Origin: Gammaproteobacteria bacterium (ex Lamellibrachia satsuma)
Lineage (GTDB): Bacteria; Pseudomonadota; Gammaproteobacteria; Chromatiales; Chromatiaceae
Length of the DNA: 64,000 bases
Direction: 5' to 3'
Assembly: GCA_019623805.1 (NCBI GenBank)
Contig: CP053680.1
Span: 3,822,001 to 3,886,000 of the forward strand
Part shown: positions 53,353 to 62,055 of the stretch, one piece after another
How the letters are laid out: each line of letters begins with the position of its first letter
How positions within the stretch are numbered: the first letter of the stretch is position 1
Program-made: the position numbers and the translations under genes
Notes under the pieces: generated by a model
Database searches by the model: none
The model's input: the letters and a program-made list of their open reading frames with translations, nothing else
What the model was told of the DNA's origin: nothing

Positions 53353-54102
53353 ATGAAAAAGCTCAAATTTACCCGATTGCTTGCGGCAGCAGCTGTTTTG
53401 ACAGTACTTGCATCGAGTGCTCAAGGTGATTGGAAAAGTATCTTTAAGCAGTTCGTCGAGAGCGACGATGTTGAAACTGCAACGCAATCGGTGCTGAGCA
53501 ACAGTGACATAGTGTCCGGATTGAAAGAGGCGCTTGCCAATGGCGTCGAGACCGCGATCAATCGATTGGGTAAGACGGATGGGTTTTTAGCTGACGAACT
53601 GGTGCGCATTGCCATGCCTGATTCTCTAAAGACGATTGAGTCGATTGCCCGAAAGACAGGGCAGGGGCATTATGTCGATGAATTTGTCACAACTCTGAAT
53701 CGGGCAGCAGAGCAGGCTGTGCCCGAGGCGTCGGCAATCTTGGGTGACTCCATTCGAGACATGAGTGTTGGTGATGCCAAATCCATTTTGAATGGATCAG
53801 ACGATGCCGCAACGCAATATTTTCGCAAGAGCAGTGAAGCGCAATTGGAGGAGAAATTTCGTCCAATTGTAGAACGGGCCACGAATAGCGCTGGGGTCAC
53901 CTCGGCCTATAAATCCCTGCTGGGCCAGGCGGGCGGAATGCTCGGTGGTTTTTTCAACACCGACTCGATGGATCTTGACCGGTATGTTACTGACCGGACC
54001 ATGGATGGCCTGTTCAAATATATAGCCATTCAGGAGAAGCAGATCCGGGAAAATCCCACGGCCAGAACCACTGATCTGCTGAAAAAAGTGTTTTCCAAAT
54101 AA
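53353..54102 (+). CDS. DUF4197 exported protein
   Basis: 249 residues with a signal peptide (to about 24, ASSAQG). Helical body characteristic of DUF4197: GLKEALANGVETAINRLGK, VDEFVTTLNRAAEQAVPEA, DAATQYFRKSSE, and FNTDSMDLDRYVTDRTMDGL near the end. Function unknown; periplasmic. A purine-rich site AAAGGACAGGG precedes the ATG. Monocistronic. Confidence 0.92.
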   Translation: MKKLKFTRLLAAAAVLTVLASSAQGDWKSIFKQFVESDDVETATQSVLSNSDIVSGLKEALANGVETAINRLGKTDGFLADELVRIAMPDSLKTIESIARKTGQGHYVDEFVTTLNRAAEQAVPEASAILGDSIRDMSVGDAKSILNGSDDAATQYFRKSSEAQLEEKFRPIVERATNSAGVTSAYKSLLGQAGGMLGGFFNTDSMDLDRYVTDRTMDGLFKYIAIQEKQIRENPTARTTDLLKKVFSK

Positions 54103-54274
54103 TGCATGCGTTCAAGTCATCTCAACTGTAGGGAGCGGTCTCAACCTACCGGACTGGGATCCGAGGTGGGCGACTTTACCTGCAGGCGCTCTGTCTCATC
54201 GCCACGAGGCGCGGATCCTACAGGAAATGTGGGTGTCCGCTTCGGAATAAAATCCATGCTATGTTGATGAACCT

Positions 54275-54670
54275 ATGAAAAACCTCACCCGCTATCGTAA
54301 GCGCCCGGATCAAGCCGTCACAGCCGTCCAACTGGATCTGGTAACCACCGGCTTTGTCTACCAAAAGTGGGGTGCAGAACAGCGCTGCAAACAGGGTGAT
54401 TGGCTGGTGAATAACGATGGTGATTTCTATACTGTCGATGCCGATGTTTTCACCCGCACCTACTGCCAGGTTTCACCCGGGCGTTTCGTAAAAACCACAC
54501 CGGTGTGGGCGCGGCAGGTGGATAGCGGCGGCAGCATCAAAACCATCGAGGGTGAATCCCACTACAAAGCCGGTGACTACCTCGTTTATAACAATGAGGA
54601 CGGCACCGACGGGTATTGCATGTCGACTGACAGCTTCCTCACGATGTATGAGATGGATTCTTCCGCCTGA
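54275..54670 (+). CDS. PGDYG-like protein with internal duplication
   Basis: 131 residues, no signal peptide. Two similar halves: the first contains KQGDWLVNNDGDFYTVDADVF, the second AGDYLVYNNEDGTDGYCMS followed by DSFLTMYE. Each resembles the small PGDYG-type domain. Function unknown. The 172-base upstream gap contains GC-rich repeats but no gene. Confidence 0.7.
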   Translation: MKNLTRYRKRPDQAVTAVQLDLVTTGFVYQKWGAEQRCKQGDWLVNNDGDFYTVDADVFTRTYCQVSPGRFVKTTPVWARQVDSGGSIKTIEGESHYKAGDYLVYNNEDGTDGYCMSTDSFLTMYEMDSSA

Positions 54671-54821
54671 GTTTCCTTCTTGTGGAGAATGGACTTCACA
54701 TGCCGACAAAATCTCCATATCTTTTGCGCTAAGTGCGTAATTTTCTGCCGCGATTAATCCATCTACGGTGCGATCGTAGAGGAGACATCGCCCCTTCTAT
54801 TTAATCTCCAGCAACCTCGTC

Positions 54822-55907
54822 TCAACCGTCATCCGCCTGTCGGGTGACGGTGATCTCAATCTCTCCCTTGTTCTGTCCCAACGACCAGGAATAGGGTAGT
54901 GCCCAGTATTTTCCTGGCAAGAACCCAAATGCTGCGTCGTTGATATAGAGAAACAGTTCTCCGTCGGTTTTGGCTGTGTATTTCGGGAGGTCGCTGCCGA
55001 TGGTGAAGGTCTCGTTGCCCTGATCGTTGATACGTCCCATGAGTTTTATCCAGGGCTCTCCGATGTGACGGCGAAAAGGGGTCCAGGGTATAAGCTTGGC
55101 CGGGGATGTGCCCTCGGGTCCTGACGGTATATCCCCATCCAGCAGGCCTTCAGATATGGCTTCAAAACGGTAACTTTGACCTGCCTTCAATGTAATGCCG
55201 GTTGCCGAACAGGGATTGCTGATATCGAGTGTGACGGAATGGCTCTCTTTCAGATTATTTGTTGCTACTGACTGATCGCAGAGTCCGCCAAAGCTTGCCC
55301 TCACATGCAGGATGGAATGGCTGAATACTGCCAGGATGAGATAGAGAATTACCAGCAGGGCCAAGTGGGCCAGCACCGATTTGCTTCTGTTTCGAACAGT
55401 GGAATGGGCCTTTTCCCGGAATTGCCGGACGCTGCTGTGTCTCTTCTCCTGGGTAGCCGGGTTAACTGTGGATTTCACTATCTCGGCTTTGCCTTTCAAT
55501 ACTGCCCAAGCTGCCCCGGCATGTGCCTGAGTCGAGTGCCAGGCTATTACCTTAAGCCAGGTAAAGAGCGCGAAAGCGGCAAGGATACTCCATAACCATA
55601 TGGGGTTCTGCCGCCAGGCGTGAAACCATCCGTCCAGTGAATCCGGTAGGGCATCCTTGGCGAAAACCAGGATGGGGTCAATGGCACAGGCGCTGCCCAC
55701 GCAGCTTCCGTCGGGTGTCCAGTCCAGATAGAAACGGGAGCCCAGGAACAGCGCTGTTGTGACCAACAGCAAACCATAGAGCCAACGCCGCCAGAAAATT
55801 ACGTCCAGGGCGGGGTTCATGGCCTCGGCCCTGGCCAGAGCCTCCTGCGGCTTTTCGTACTCAGGTGCCTGGTTCCTCGTTGAGACCACTTCGTAGTCCG
55901 CAGGTAA
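54822..55907 (-). pseudogene. C-terminal part of a split DUF2235 gene (membrane and sugar-binding-like portion)
   Basis: Continues in the same frame after the TGA at 55908-55910: LPADYEVVSTRNQ and onward. It has three hydrophobic segments (about 34-52, 93-112 and 170-192 counted from the GTG at 55889) and a C-terminal beta-rich domain (GITLKAGQSYRFEA, DGELFLYINDAAFGFLPGKY) reminiscent of PA-IL-like sugar-binding modules. A GTG at 55889 could start an independent 355-residue protein, but no good ribosome site precedes it. Could still be made separately. Confidence 0.65.
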
Positions 55908-56975
55908 TCATGTGGGCACATAGGGCACTACGTCCCGCTTGATTCTTTCCAGTACGCTGCGATGAATCTTCGGTCTTTTGATCTCCACGCCATTTTCCTG
56001 ATCATTACACAGATGATCGATATGACGGGGTTTGTAACGATAGTAGGCGCCCGCTCCTGCACGTGAATCGTGCTGCACGCCATGCCAGTCAGCATGTTGA
56101 GAGATCTCCTGGCGTTTCGCCTGGATGAACTGCAGATTGTGCGCTGGATCTTCGAAGCTCTCGACCTTGGAAATCATCCAGTCCAAGGGTACCAGGGAGA
56201 GATTGTCCATGGGATATCCGCCGCCCACGTCCGCATGTACGCCCGAGAACCATACCTGATCGATCCGACTGGGGTCATTTTTCTTGGTTTCATCCCACAG
56301 CAGTGGATGGAAGGTCAGTCGTTCATCGTCTACTGAGACGGCGTGGCAGGCGCGAATAACCTTTTTGGACAGGCAGCGATCCGGAAACCGGATGGGAAAG
56401 ATATACTTGTCCCAGAGTACGGATAATTCATCGATAGGCAGGCCGTAGGCATCCACTGTGTCCCAGACACCAATGAACTGGATGTCAGGTTGCTCATTGG
56501 AAATGGAGTCTTTGCCCAGCCCTAAAATTCTACGGTAGAGCCTGCTTAGCAAGGTTTGATGAAACTGAGAACGGAAGGCGCTGTAGTTTTGTCGGGTGAT
56601 CCTGTCGAGTTCCGTTTCGTCTGCAGCATCTGTTTTTAGACCGCAGTATGCGATCATGCCTGCCAGCACGCGGGCCGTGAAGGCGCCCCGGCTGAAACCG
56701 AACAGGTAGATCCTGTCTCCCTTGTCATAGCTGCGGCACAGCGTCTTATAGAGCTCACGCACATTGCGTTTGAGACCATAACCGAAAGCGCCTCCAAGGA
56801 TTTTGAACAGGAGGAATTCCTGGGAGCCGACGCCGTCATCATAGAAAGCGACCTGATCATTCTTTTGCAGATCGAGTGTGTCATACAAACGCAAGACGTT
56901 AGTGCGGTTTCTGCTTGCAGCACTATTTCCGGTTCCGTCGGAAAATAGGATGATTTTCTTATTATTGCTGTCCAT
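55908..56975 (-). CDS. DUF2235 alpha/beta hydrolase, truncated by in-frame TGA
   Basis: 355 residues with the DUF2235 core: FSDGTGN (11-17), nucleophile S95 in GFSRGAF, D172 in VWDTVDAYG and H247 in VHADVGGGY, giving a complete Ser-Asp-His triad. The family includes type VI secretion phospholipase effectors and stand-alone hydrolases. The reading stops at PYVPT-TGA, and the next codons continue the same frame into a membrane and beta-rich region. No secretion genes are adjacent. Catalytic domain intact; membrane attachment lost unless the stop is read through. Confidence 0.85.
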   Translation of the reverse strand: MDSNNKKIILFSDGTGNSAASRNRTNVLRLYDTLDLQKNDQVAFYDDGVGSQEFLLFKILGGAFGYGLKRNVRELYKTLCRSYDKGDRIYLFGFSRGAFTARVLAGMIAYCGLKTDAADETELDRITRQNYSAFRSQFHQTLLSRLYRRILGLGKDSISNEQPDIQFIGVWDTVDAYGLPIDELSVLWDKYIFPIRFPDRCLSKKVIRACHAVSVDDERLTFHPLLWDETKKNDPSRIDQVWFSGVHADVGGGYPMDNLSLVPLDWMISKVESFEDPAHNLQFIQAKRQEISQHADWHGVQHDSRAGAGAYYRYKPRHIDHLCNDQENGVEIKRPKIHRSVLERIKRDVVPYVPT

Positions 56976-57121
56976 TTTGCCCCCTTGGTGAAATTACCTT
57001 GACGATGTGCGTCAGCGTGGATCGGGATGCTTTTCCGGACACGCGGGGCATCAGTGACTCCATGGTCAATATAGAACAACTCCCCAGAAATTAAAATCCT
57101 CTGACATATGTCACCTTTGTG

Positions 57122-57135
57122 TTGACGTTTATCAA
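57122..57135 (+). promoter_or_regulatory. FNR/Dnr box TTGAC-N4-ATCAA
   Basis: TTGACGTTTATCAA matches nine of ten bases of the FNR/Dnr consensus TTGAT-N4-ATCAA. A -10-like GATACT lies at 57159-57164, placing the box near -41.5, the class II activator position. It precedes the hemerythrin gene; a Dnr-type regulator is encoded at the end of the same gene run. Confidence 0.7.
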
Positions 57136-57194
57136 AGATTGTTTCTGTGCTTTTGGTTGATACTCTCCATTATTTTATGTAGTCAGAGGCATCA

Positions 57195-57632
57195 ATGAGC
57201 ACCATTTCTGCAGCGATGACACACGATCACCGGCGTTGTGATGAGATCTTTGCCGCAGCGGAAAACGAGGCGGCGAATGGGGACTGGGAGGTCGCTGCAA
57301 CTCAATTCGGGGCATTTCACGCTGCAATGGAGCACCATTTTAAAATGGAGGAAGAGGTGCTGTTTCCTGCCTTTGAGGAGGCTACCGGCATGGCTATGGG
57401 GCCGACAGAAGTGATGCGTGGCGAACATGCGCAGATGCGTGATCTGTTTCAAGAGATGGCTGAGAGTGTAAAAACCAGGGATCAGGATCGCTACCTGGGG
57501 TTGTCGGATACGCTGTTGGTTGTTATGCAACAGCACAATGCCAAAGAGGAGCAGATGCTCTACCAGATGTCGGACCAGGTACTCGGCGGTCAAGCTTCCG
57601 AGTTGCTGGATCGGATGGGAGCCATCGACTGA
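57195..57632 (+). CDS. Hemerythrin HHE-domain protein
   Basis: 145 residues, four-helix bundle with di-iron ligands: THDHRR (H10, H12), FHAAMEHHFKMEEE, GEHAQMRD and QQHNAKEEQML. Such proteins bind oxygen or NO or protect against NO/Fe-S damage. First gene after an FNR/Dnr box; DUF2249 follows 9 bases downstream. Confidence 0.93.
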   Translation: MSTISAAMTHDHRRCDEIFAAAENEAANGDWEVAATQFGAFHAAMEHHFKMEEEVLFPAFEEATGMAMGPTEVMRGEHAQMRDLFQEMAESVKTRDQDRYLGLSDTLLVVMQQHNAKEEQMLYQMSDQVLGGQASELLDRMGAID

Positions 57633-57641
57633 AGCAGCACA

Positions 57642-57911
57642 ATGGTGATTAATCTGGATGTCAGCATGCTGGAGCCCTGTGAACCGCTGGAGCGGACGCT
57701 GGAGGCAGTACAGGCGCTCGCATTGGGTGACTGCCTGCATGTCATCCATTCCCGTGAGCCGCGCATGCTTTTCCCCATGCTTGAGGGGCGTTTTGTCTGG
57801 AAGGTTGGCACTGCCCGCCTGGGACGATTTGAAATCTATATCTGGCGTGCCGATGACGCAGATATGGCCGCAACGGTCCAGGCGCTGATGGAGAATGCGG
57901 AGGTATGCTGA
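57642..57911 (+). CDS. DUF2249 protein
   Basis: 89 residues, TusA-like small domain: NLDVSMLEPCEPLERTLEAV, GDCLHVIHSREPRML and FEIYIWRADD. DUF2249 proteins regularly accompany hemerythrins and denitrification regulators; function unknown. The ATGC start of the next gene overlaps its end by seven bases. Confidence 0.88.
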   Translation: MVINLDVSMLEPCEPLERTLEAVQALALGDCLHVIHSREPRMLFPMLEGRFVWKVGTARLGRFEIYIWRADDADMAATVQALMENAEVC

Positions 57912-59215
57912 CTCAGGCCAGTCTTTCCCTTGAGCAGGCGCCACCGTTCTCCGTTCCAATCCGTTTTTTTCTGACTGCCCCGTTGTTTCTGTTCCTTGCC
58001 GGTGTAGTGCTGATGTTCTATGGGGCCGATGCGCTTACGTTCCGCTGGTCACCTGTTACCCTGGCACTTACACACCTCTTTACTCTGGGCTTTCTGGGAT
58101 TGGTGATGGTTGGGGCGATGATGCAGATGCTCCCCGTACTGGCGGGGTCACCGGTGCCTGGTGTTTTTTGGGTCAGTACTCTGGCTCATCTGCTACTGAC
58201 CATCGGCGTCTCCTCTCTTATTATCGGGTTTATTCAGAATGGCCAGTTTTGGATGCCCGTTGCCATGGTTGCGCTCACGGGAGGTTTTGTCATTTTCGGT
58301 GGCGGGGTGGCGATAGCGCTTCTAAAGGTTAAGTTGCCGAGTCCCACGGTTACAGCAATGCGCTTTGCTATTTCAGGGTTGGCGGTTACGGTTTTTCTTG
58401 GTCTGTTGCTCACTGCGAGTCTGGTCTGGCCCTTGCCTCTCTGGCAGCCGTTGGTACTGACAAACGTTCATCTGAGCTGGGGCCTGCTGACCTGGGTTGG
58501 GTTGCTGGTGGTTGGTGTCTCCTACCAGGTGGTGCCAATGTTTCAACTCACACCTGAGTATCCTGAGCAGATGACGCGCTATCTCTCCCGTGCGCTGTTT
58601 ATACTGGTATTGCTTTGGTCGATGCTCTACCTGTCGGGTGTTAAGGGGTGGACGCCGGTTTGGCTCGCATGGGGGATCATGGGTGCCATCGGGCTGGTTT
58701 TTATCGGCTTTGCCTGGTCGACGCTACAGTTGCAGCGGAAACGGCGCCGCAAGCTGCCGGATGTGACGCTCGACTTCTGGCGTTTGGGTATGCTGATGCT
58801 GTTGGCAGCTTTCCCGGTCTGGATGATGAGGGGTTTGGATCATCGATTTGTCTTGCTGCTGGGGGTGATCATGCTGACCGGTTTTGGCCTTTCTGTGGTC
58901 AATGGGATGCTCTATAAAATCGTTCCCTTTCTGAGCTGGTTTCACCTGCAACATCGAAAAATGGTTCAGCAGGGAGGTGCGGGGCCGCGTATTCCCACCA
59001 TGAAGGACTTTCTTCCTGACACATTGGCGCGGCGTCAATACCGCTTGCATCTGCTGATGTTGGTGACTTTGGGCGCCGCTGTATTTTTTCCGGAAGCGCT
59101 TTCCCGCCTCGCGGGGTCTCTCTTGTCGCTATCTGCGCTGTTGCTCTGCTACAATTTAGTGCATGCAGTCCGACGATTTCGTGCCGTGAGTATTGAGCTG
59201 GATAGGCTTGGCTGA
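57905..59215 (+). CDS. Twelve-helix membrane protein of NO-response clusters
   Basis: 436 residues with about 12 hydrophobic segments. LALTHLFTLGFLGLVMVGAM (about 52-71) and NVHLSWGLLTWVG (about 191-203) have membrane His residues that could bind haem, similar to NnrS or heme-copper-oxidase-like proteins. Not assignable to a named family with certainty. Overlaps the DUF2249 gene. Likely works with hemerythrin in NO or low-oxygen conditions, from context. Confidence 0.75.
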   Translation: MLTQASLSLEQAPPFSVPIRFFLTAPLFLFLAGVVLMFYGADALTFRWSPVTLALTHLFTLGFLGLVMVGAMMQMLPVLAGSPVPGVFWVSTLAHLLLTIGVSSLIIGFIQNGQFWMPVAMVALTGGFVIFGGGVAIALLKVKLPSPTVTAMRFAISGLAVTVFLGLLLTASLVWPLPLWQPLVLTNVHLSWGLLTWVGLLVVGVSYQVVPMFQLTPEYPEQMTRYLSRALFILVLLWSMLYLSGVKGWTPVWLAWGIMGAIGLVFIGFAWSTLQLQRKRRRKLPDVTLDFWRLGMLMLLAAFPVWMMRGLDHRFVLLLGVIMLTGFGLSVVNGMLYKIVPFLSWFHLQHRKMVQQGGAGPRIPTMKDFLPDTLARRQYRLHLLMLVTLGAAVFFPEALSRLAGSLLSLSALLLCYNLVHAVRRFRAVSIELDRLG

Positions 59216-59247
59216 CAAACTTATCGATGGTGCGGGTTGCCTCTTAA

Positions 59248-59967
59248 ATGGAGCGCAGTGTGTCGACAGAGCTGAAACAGTCGTATCTTTTTGCCCGCTT
59301 GGATGAAGAGCAGATCCAGCGCGTTGAGGCGATGAGTCGCCGTATAAAGCTATCGGATGGGCTGCATCTGTTCCAGGCCGGAGAAAAAGCGACGCGCTTC
59401 TATCTGGTCACGCAGGGCCAGATCAAGCTCTATCGCCTGGCTCTGAATGGCAATGAGAAGGTAATTGAGATTATCTCTCCCGGCCACACTTTTGCTGAAG
59501 CATTGATGTTTCAGGAGAGTCCCAATTTTCCGGTAAATGCATCAGCCATTGGTGAAACTGAATTATATTCCTTCGATAACACAGCTTTTCTCGGTATGTT
59601 GCGTGAGTCGGTAGATACCTGCTTCCGTTTGATGGGGGATATGAGCCAGAGGCTCAAACGGCTGATCAAGGAGATCGACGATCTCACGTTGCAGAGTGCA
59701 ACCGGGCGTGTGGCAGGTTTCCTCTGGGGACGCTGGAATGCAGGGAAAAAGGAAGGAAACACCATCGAACTGAATGTCCCCAAAGGGGTGCTGGCCTCAA
59801 GACTCTCGGTGAAGCCGGAAACCTTCTCCCGAATCCTGCACAATTTTTCCGAGCAAAAACTGATCCAGGTTCATGGCAGCAGTATCGAAGTGATTGATGA
59901 GGAAGGACTCTACCGGCATGCTGAGTCAGCCGGGATTTGTGGAGGCAGCCTCTCGCCGGACTTGTGA
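59248..59967 (+). CDS. dnr: Dnr-type Crp/Fnr regulator
   Basis: 239 residues: cAMP-receptor-like sensor domain (about 20-140), dimerisation helix and a winged helix (about 165-220) with recognition text VKPETFSRILHNF, whose E..SR residues read TTGAT half-sites. It lacks the Cys cluster of FNR, so it is probably a haem or NO sensor like Dnr rather than an oxygen sensor. Autoregulation through the FNR/Dnr box upstream of the hemerythrin gene is likely. GTG at 59260 is an alternative start. Confidence 0.87.
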   Translation: MERSVSTELKQSYLFARLDEEQIQRVEAMSRRIKLSDGLHLFQAGEKATRFYLVTQGQIKLYRLALNGNEKVIEIISPGHTFAEALMFQESPNFPVNASAIGETELYSFDNTAFLGMLRESVDTCFRLMGDMSQRLKRLIKEIDDLTLQSATGRVAGFLWGRWNAGKKEGNTIELNVPKGVLASRLSVKPETFSRILHNFSEQKLIQVHGSSIEVIDEEGLYRHAESAGICGGSLSPDL

Positions 59968-60092
59968 TCCAGCCGCCCTGTGACCCGTTTTTCCCTTGTA
60001 GCAGAATTTTACGGCCTGAACGGTGGAGTGGTGGCATCAAAAATTGGTCGCCGCATAATGCTTTCGGATGGACAGCATCCCAATGCTGCCGC

Positions 60093-61070
60093 TTAACCTG
60101 AGCCATCCTGGCGGAAGAGGATCTCCAGACGCAGGAACAGGGCCGTGTTGATGTCACGACCGCCACCGTTGTCATCCAGGGGCCAAAAGACTTCCGGGAT
60201 CACTTCGTAGAAGAGCCAGGGACGGTAGAAGTTGCGCCGATATCGTGCACGGATCCGATAGGTGTTGACCTGAAAATCGGGTTGGGTCTGTCCGAACATC
60301 CCGGCGTCGAAAGCGATGGCCCGTTGGGAAGAGTCCCGGTAGAAATAGGTGAATTCACTGCTCCACTCCACGCCGTTGCTGATCTCGGAGAGTAGCCCGT
60401 AGTTGCTCCAGCGCAGCATATCCCCACCGGTCAGGGCGTGCTCTATATCACCGCGCAGATCGACGCCAAAGCCGTCCCGGGAGTCCCAATAGCCGGTGCC
60501 GGCCAACCGGGTCAACCAATCTTCATCGTAACGCCAAGCCTCTCGGTAACGCGTCCGGAGTTTGGTGGCCAGGGGGTTGAGCCGGAACCCGGCGGAAAAG
60601 GACAACTTTTTCATCGCCTGATCCAGCACGTCGAAACGCAGGCTGGCACCGCTGGTACTGGTAGTCCCGGTAGTCGCTGCGGTGGGCGGTGGCACCTCTG
60701 AATCGGTCAGGCGATCTTCTTCGGTTCCCCCCTCGATCACCAGCCGGGCCTGGCGTTGCAACCGTGGCAGTTTCACCTGCAGGCGGAACTTCGGGTCGTA
60801 GGTCATTTCATTGCGCGATTCGAACCGCAGGTCTTGAATCAGACGCAGATGCACCACCGCATCGGTCTCCTCCGCATCCCGCTCATCCCCAAAGAAACGG
60901 TCGAACCAGTTGGCTCCTGCGTCCAGGGTCTCGCCGACCCCATGCACCGAGTAGTCTAACCAGTTTTCGTCCGCTTCAGTCTCTGCGCCGGCGGGGCCAA
61001 CAGCGAGCGCCAAACCCAGGGGAATCATGATTCCCATTACTCCAGCCGACGGTCTATATCCTGCCTTCAT
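60093..61070 (-). CDS. Exported outer-membrane-like protein
   Basis: 325 residues, unrecognised family. Signal peptide to about 29 (AVGPAGA), then a helical section and many alternating strands (FRLQVKLPRLQRQARLVIEG, LSFSAGFRLNPLATKLRTRY, YRIRARYRRNFYRPWLFYEV). The strand pattern suggests a beta-barrel, although the C-terminus is QDGSG rather than aromatic. Convergent with the dnr gene. Confidence 0.72.
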   Translation of the reverse strand: MKAGYRPSAGVMGIMIPLGLALAVGPAGAETEADENWLDYSVHGVGETLDAGANWFDRFFGDERDAEETDAVVHLRLIQDLRFESRNEMTYDPKFRLQVKLPRLQRQARLVIEGGTEEDRLTDSEVPPPTAATTGTTSTSGASLRFDVLDQAMKKLSFSAGFRLNPLATKLRTRYREAWRYDEDWLTRLAGTGYWDSRDGFGVDLRGDIEHALTGGDMLRWSNYGLLSEISNGVEWSSEFTYFYRDSSQRAIAFDAGMFGQTQPDFQVNTYRIRARYRRNFYRPWLFYEVIPEVFWPLDDNGGGRDINTALFLRLEILFRQDGSG

Positions 61071-61236
61071 TCACTGCGCCTTATCTATCCTGCCCTACAA
61101 TGACCCTTGGCCCATCGTCTGTCAAAGCGATGACAGCTCGTTCCCACTCGCAAGCTGTTGCAGCAACACCCACTCTTCGTGATCCAGTCATAGTTGTACC
61201 CATCACAGCTGAATTATAGAGGTAATCAGGATATAT

Positions 61237-61266
61237 AATAAAAGGGGCAGCATTAGCCACTGCCCC
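61237..61266 (-). terminator. Rho-independent terminator after the basic exported protein gene
   Basis: On the minus strand GGGGCAG pairs with CTGCCCC across a 9-base loop and is followed by TTTTATTAT. It lies 27 bases after the stop of the 109-residue protein gene. Confidence 0.88.
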
Positions 61267-61293
61267 GGCTAATCATATTTGGCTACATCCACG

Positions 61294-61623
61294 TCACTCA
61301 TTCAGGTAGTATCCCAGGACACCCCCCAGAATGAATACTCCAAGCGCATCGTCGTAATAGTAGTGGTGCCTTGGGTAACGGTATGCCGGATATTCCCAAT
61401 TGTGACGCTTGCCTTTCCAGTGCCTGTGGTGCTGGGAATGACGGCGCTCCCTATGGCGCCAGCGCTCATGCTTGCGTGGCCGCTCGGCACGATAGCTGTA
61501 GTCGCCGGTCTTGATCATGCCTGCTTTATCATTGGATTCTGCTTCCGCGGTCAGCGGAGTTCCAAGGGACATCAGAATCAATGTGGATACGGAGAGTGCT
61601 GTAATCAGGCTCTTGTTGCGCAT
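61294..61623 (-). CDS. Small exported His/Arg-rich protein
   Basis: 109 residues. Signal peptide to about 28 (LTAEAES), a highly basic His/Arg/Tyr-rich centre (ERPRKHERWRHRERRHSQHH, YRYPRHHYYYDD) and a short C-terminal hydrophobic segment ILGGVLGYYL. Could bind metals or nucleic acid in the periplasm; no family recognised. Ends at a strong terminator. Confidence 0.72.
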   Translation of the reverse strand: MRNKSLITALSVSTLILMSLGTPLTAEAESNDKAGMIKTGDYSYRAERPRKHERWRHRERRHSQHHRHWKGKRHNWEYPAYRYPRHHYYYDDALGVFILGGVLGYYLNE

Positions 61624-61809
61624 TTTGAACCTCCAGGAGAGCGGTTAAATTCCTCTCCTACTGGTAACGATAACAAGGGAATACTGAACGAGAGCTTAAT
61701 GATGTTTTTCGAAAGTTTCGGACGAGGCTTGGTGAGTGAGGGAGAGCAGTCGTAAGGCTGTGCTGTCAGATCAAGTTTCGACTATACACTTGAGTCGCTC
61801 CTTATCCGA

Positions 61810-62055
61810 TCATGTAATATTATTTTGTTTCTCTGCAACGCTTGAATCAAATTTTTCTTTGCTAATTACAAACCGTTTATGCTCGCCTTTGGAGATTAAT
61901 TCTACTTCATCATGTGCCTCGACCGAAAATGTAAGTTTTCTTCCTTCGACTTTAATTAATTCGACAGTTGCAGTAACTTCGAACCCAGGAGGTGTTGCCG
62001 CGCCATGACTTACATTAATATGAATTCCAACGGTTTGTTCATGTGGCCAGTCTAG
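61810..62055 (-). pseudogene. C-terminal half of an IS-interrupted thioesterase gene
   Basis: Reads LDWPHEQTVGIHINVSHGAA, TPPGFEVTATVELIKVEGRK and HKRFVISKEKF, matching hot-dog thioesterases of the fluoroacetyl-CoA thioesterase-like type. It begins at the CTAG target duplication of the IS and joins exactly to the N-terminal half at 63623. Full gene would be about 140 residues. Confidence 0.85.

Noticed and set aside
55908..55910. Selenocysteine at the TGA splitting the DUF2235 gene
   Set aside because: The position lies in an inter-domain linker where Gly is the expected residue, not Cys, and no obvious downstream SECIS element was seen.
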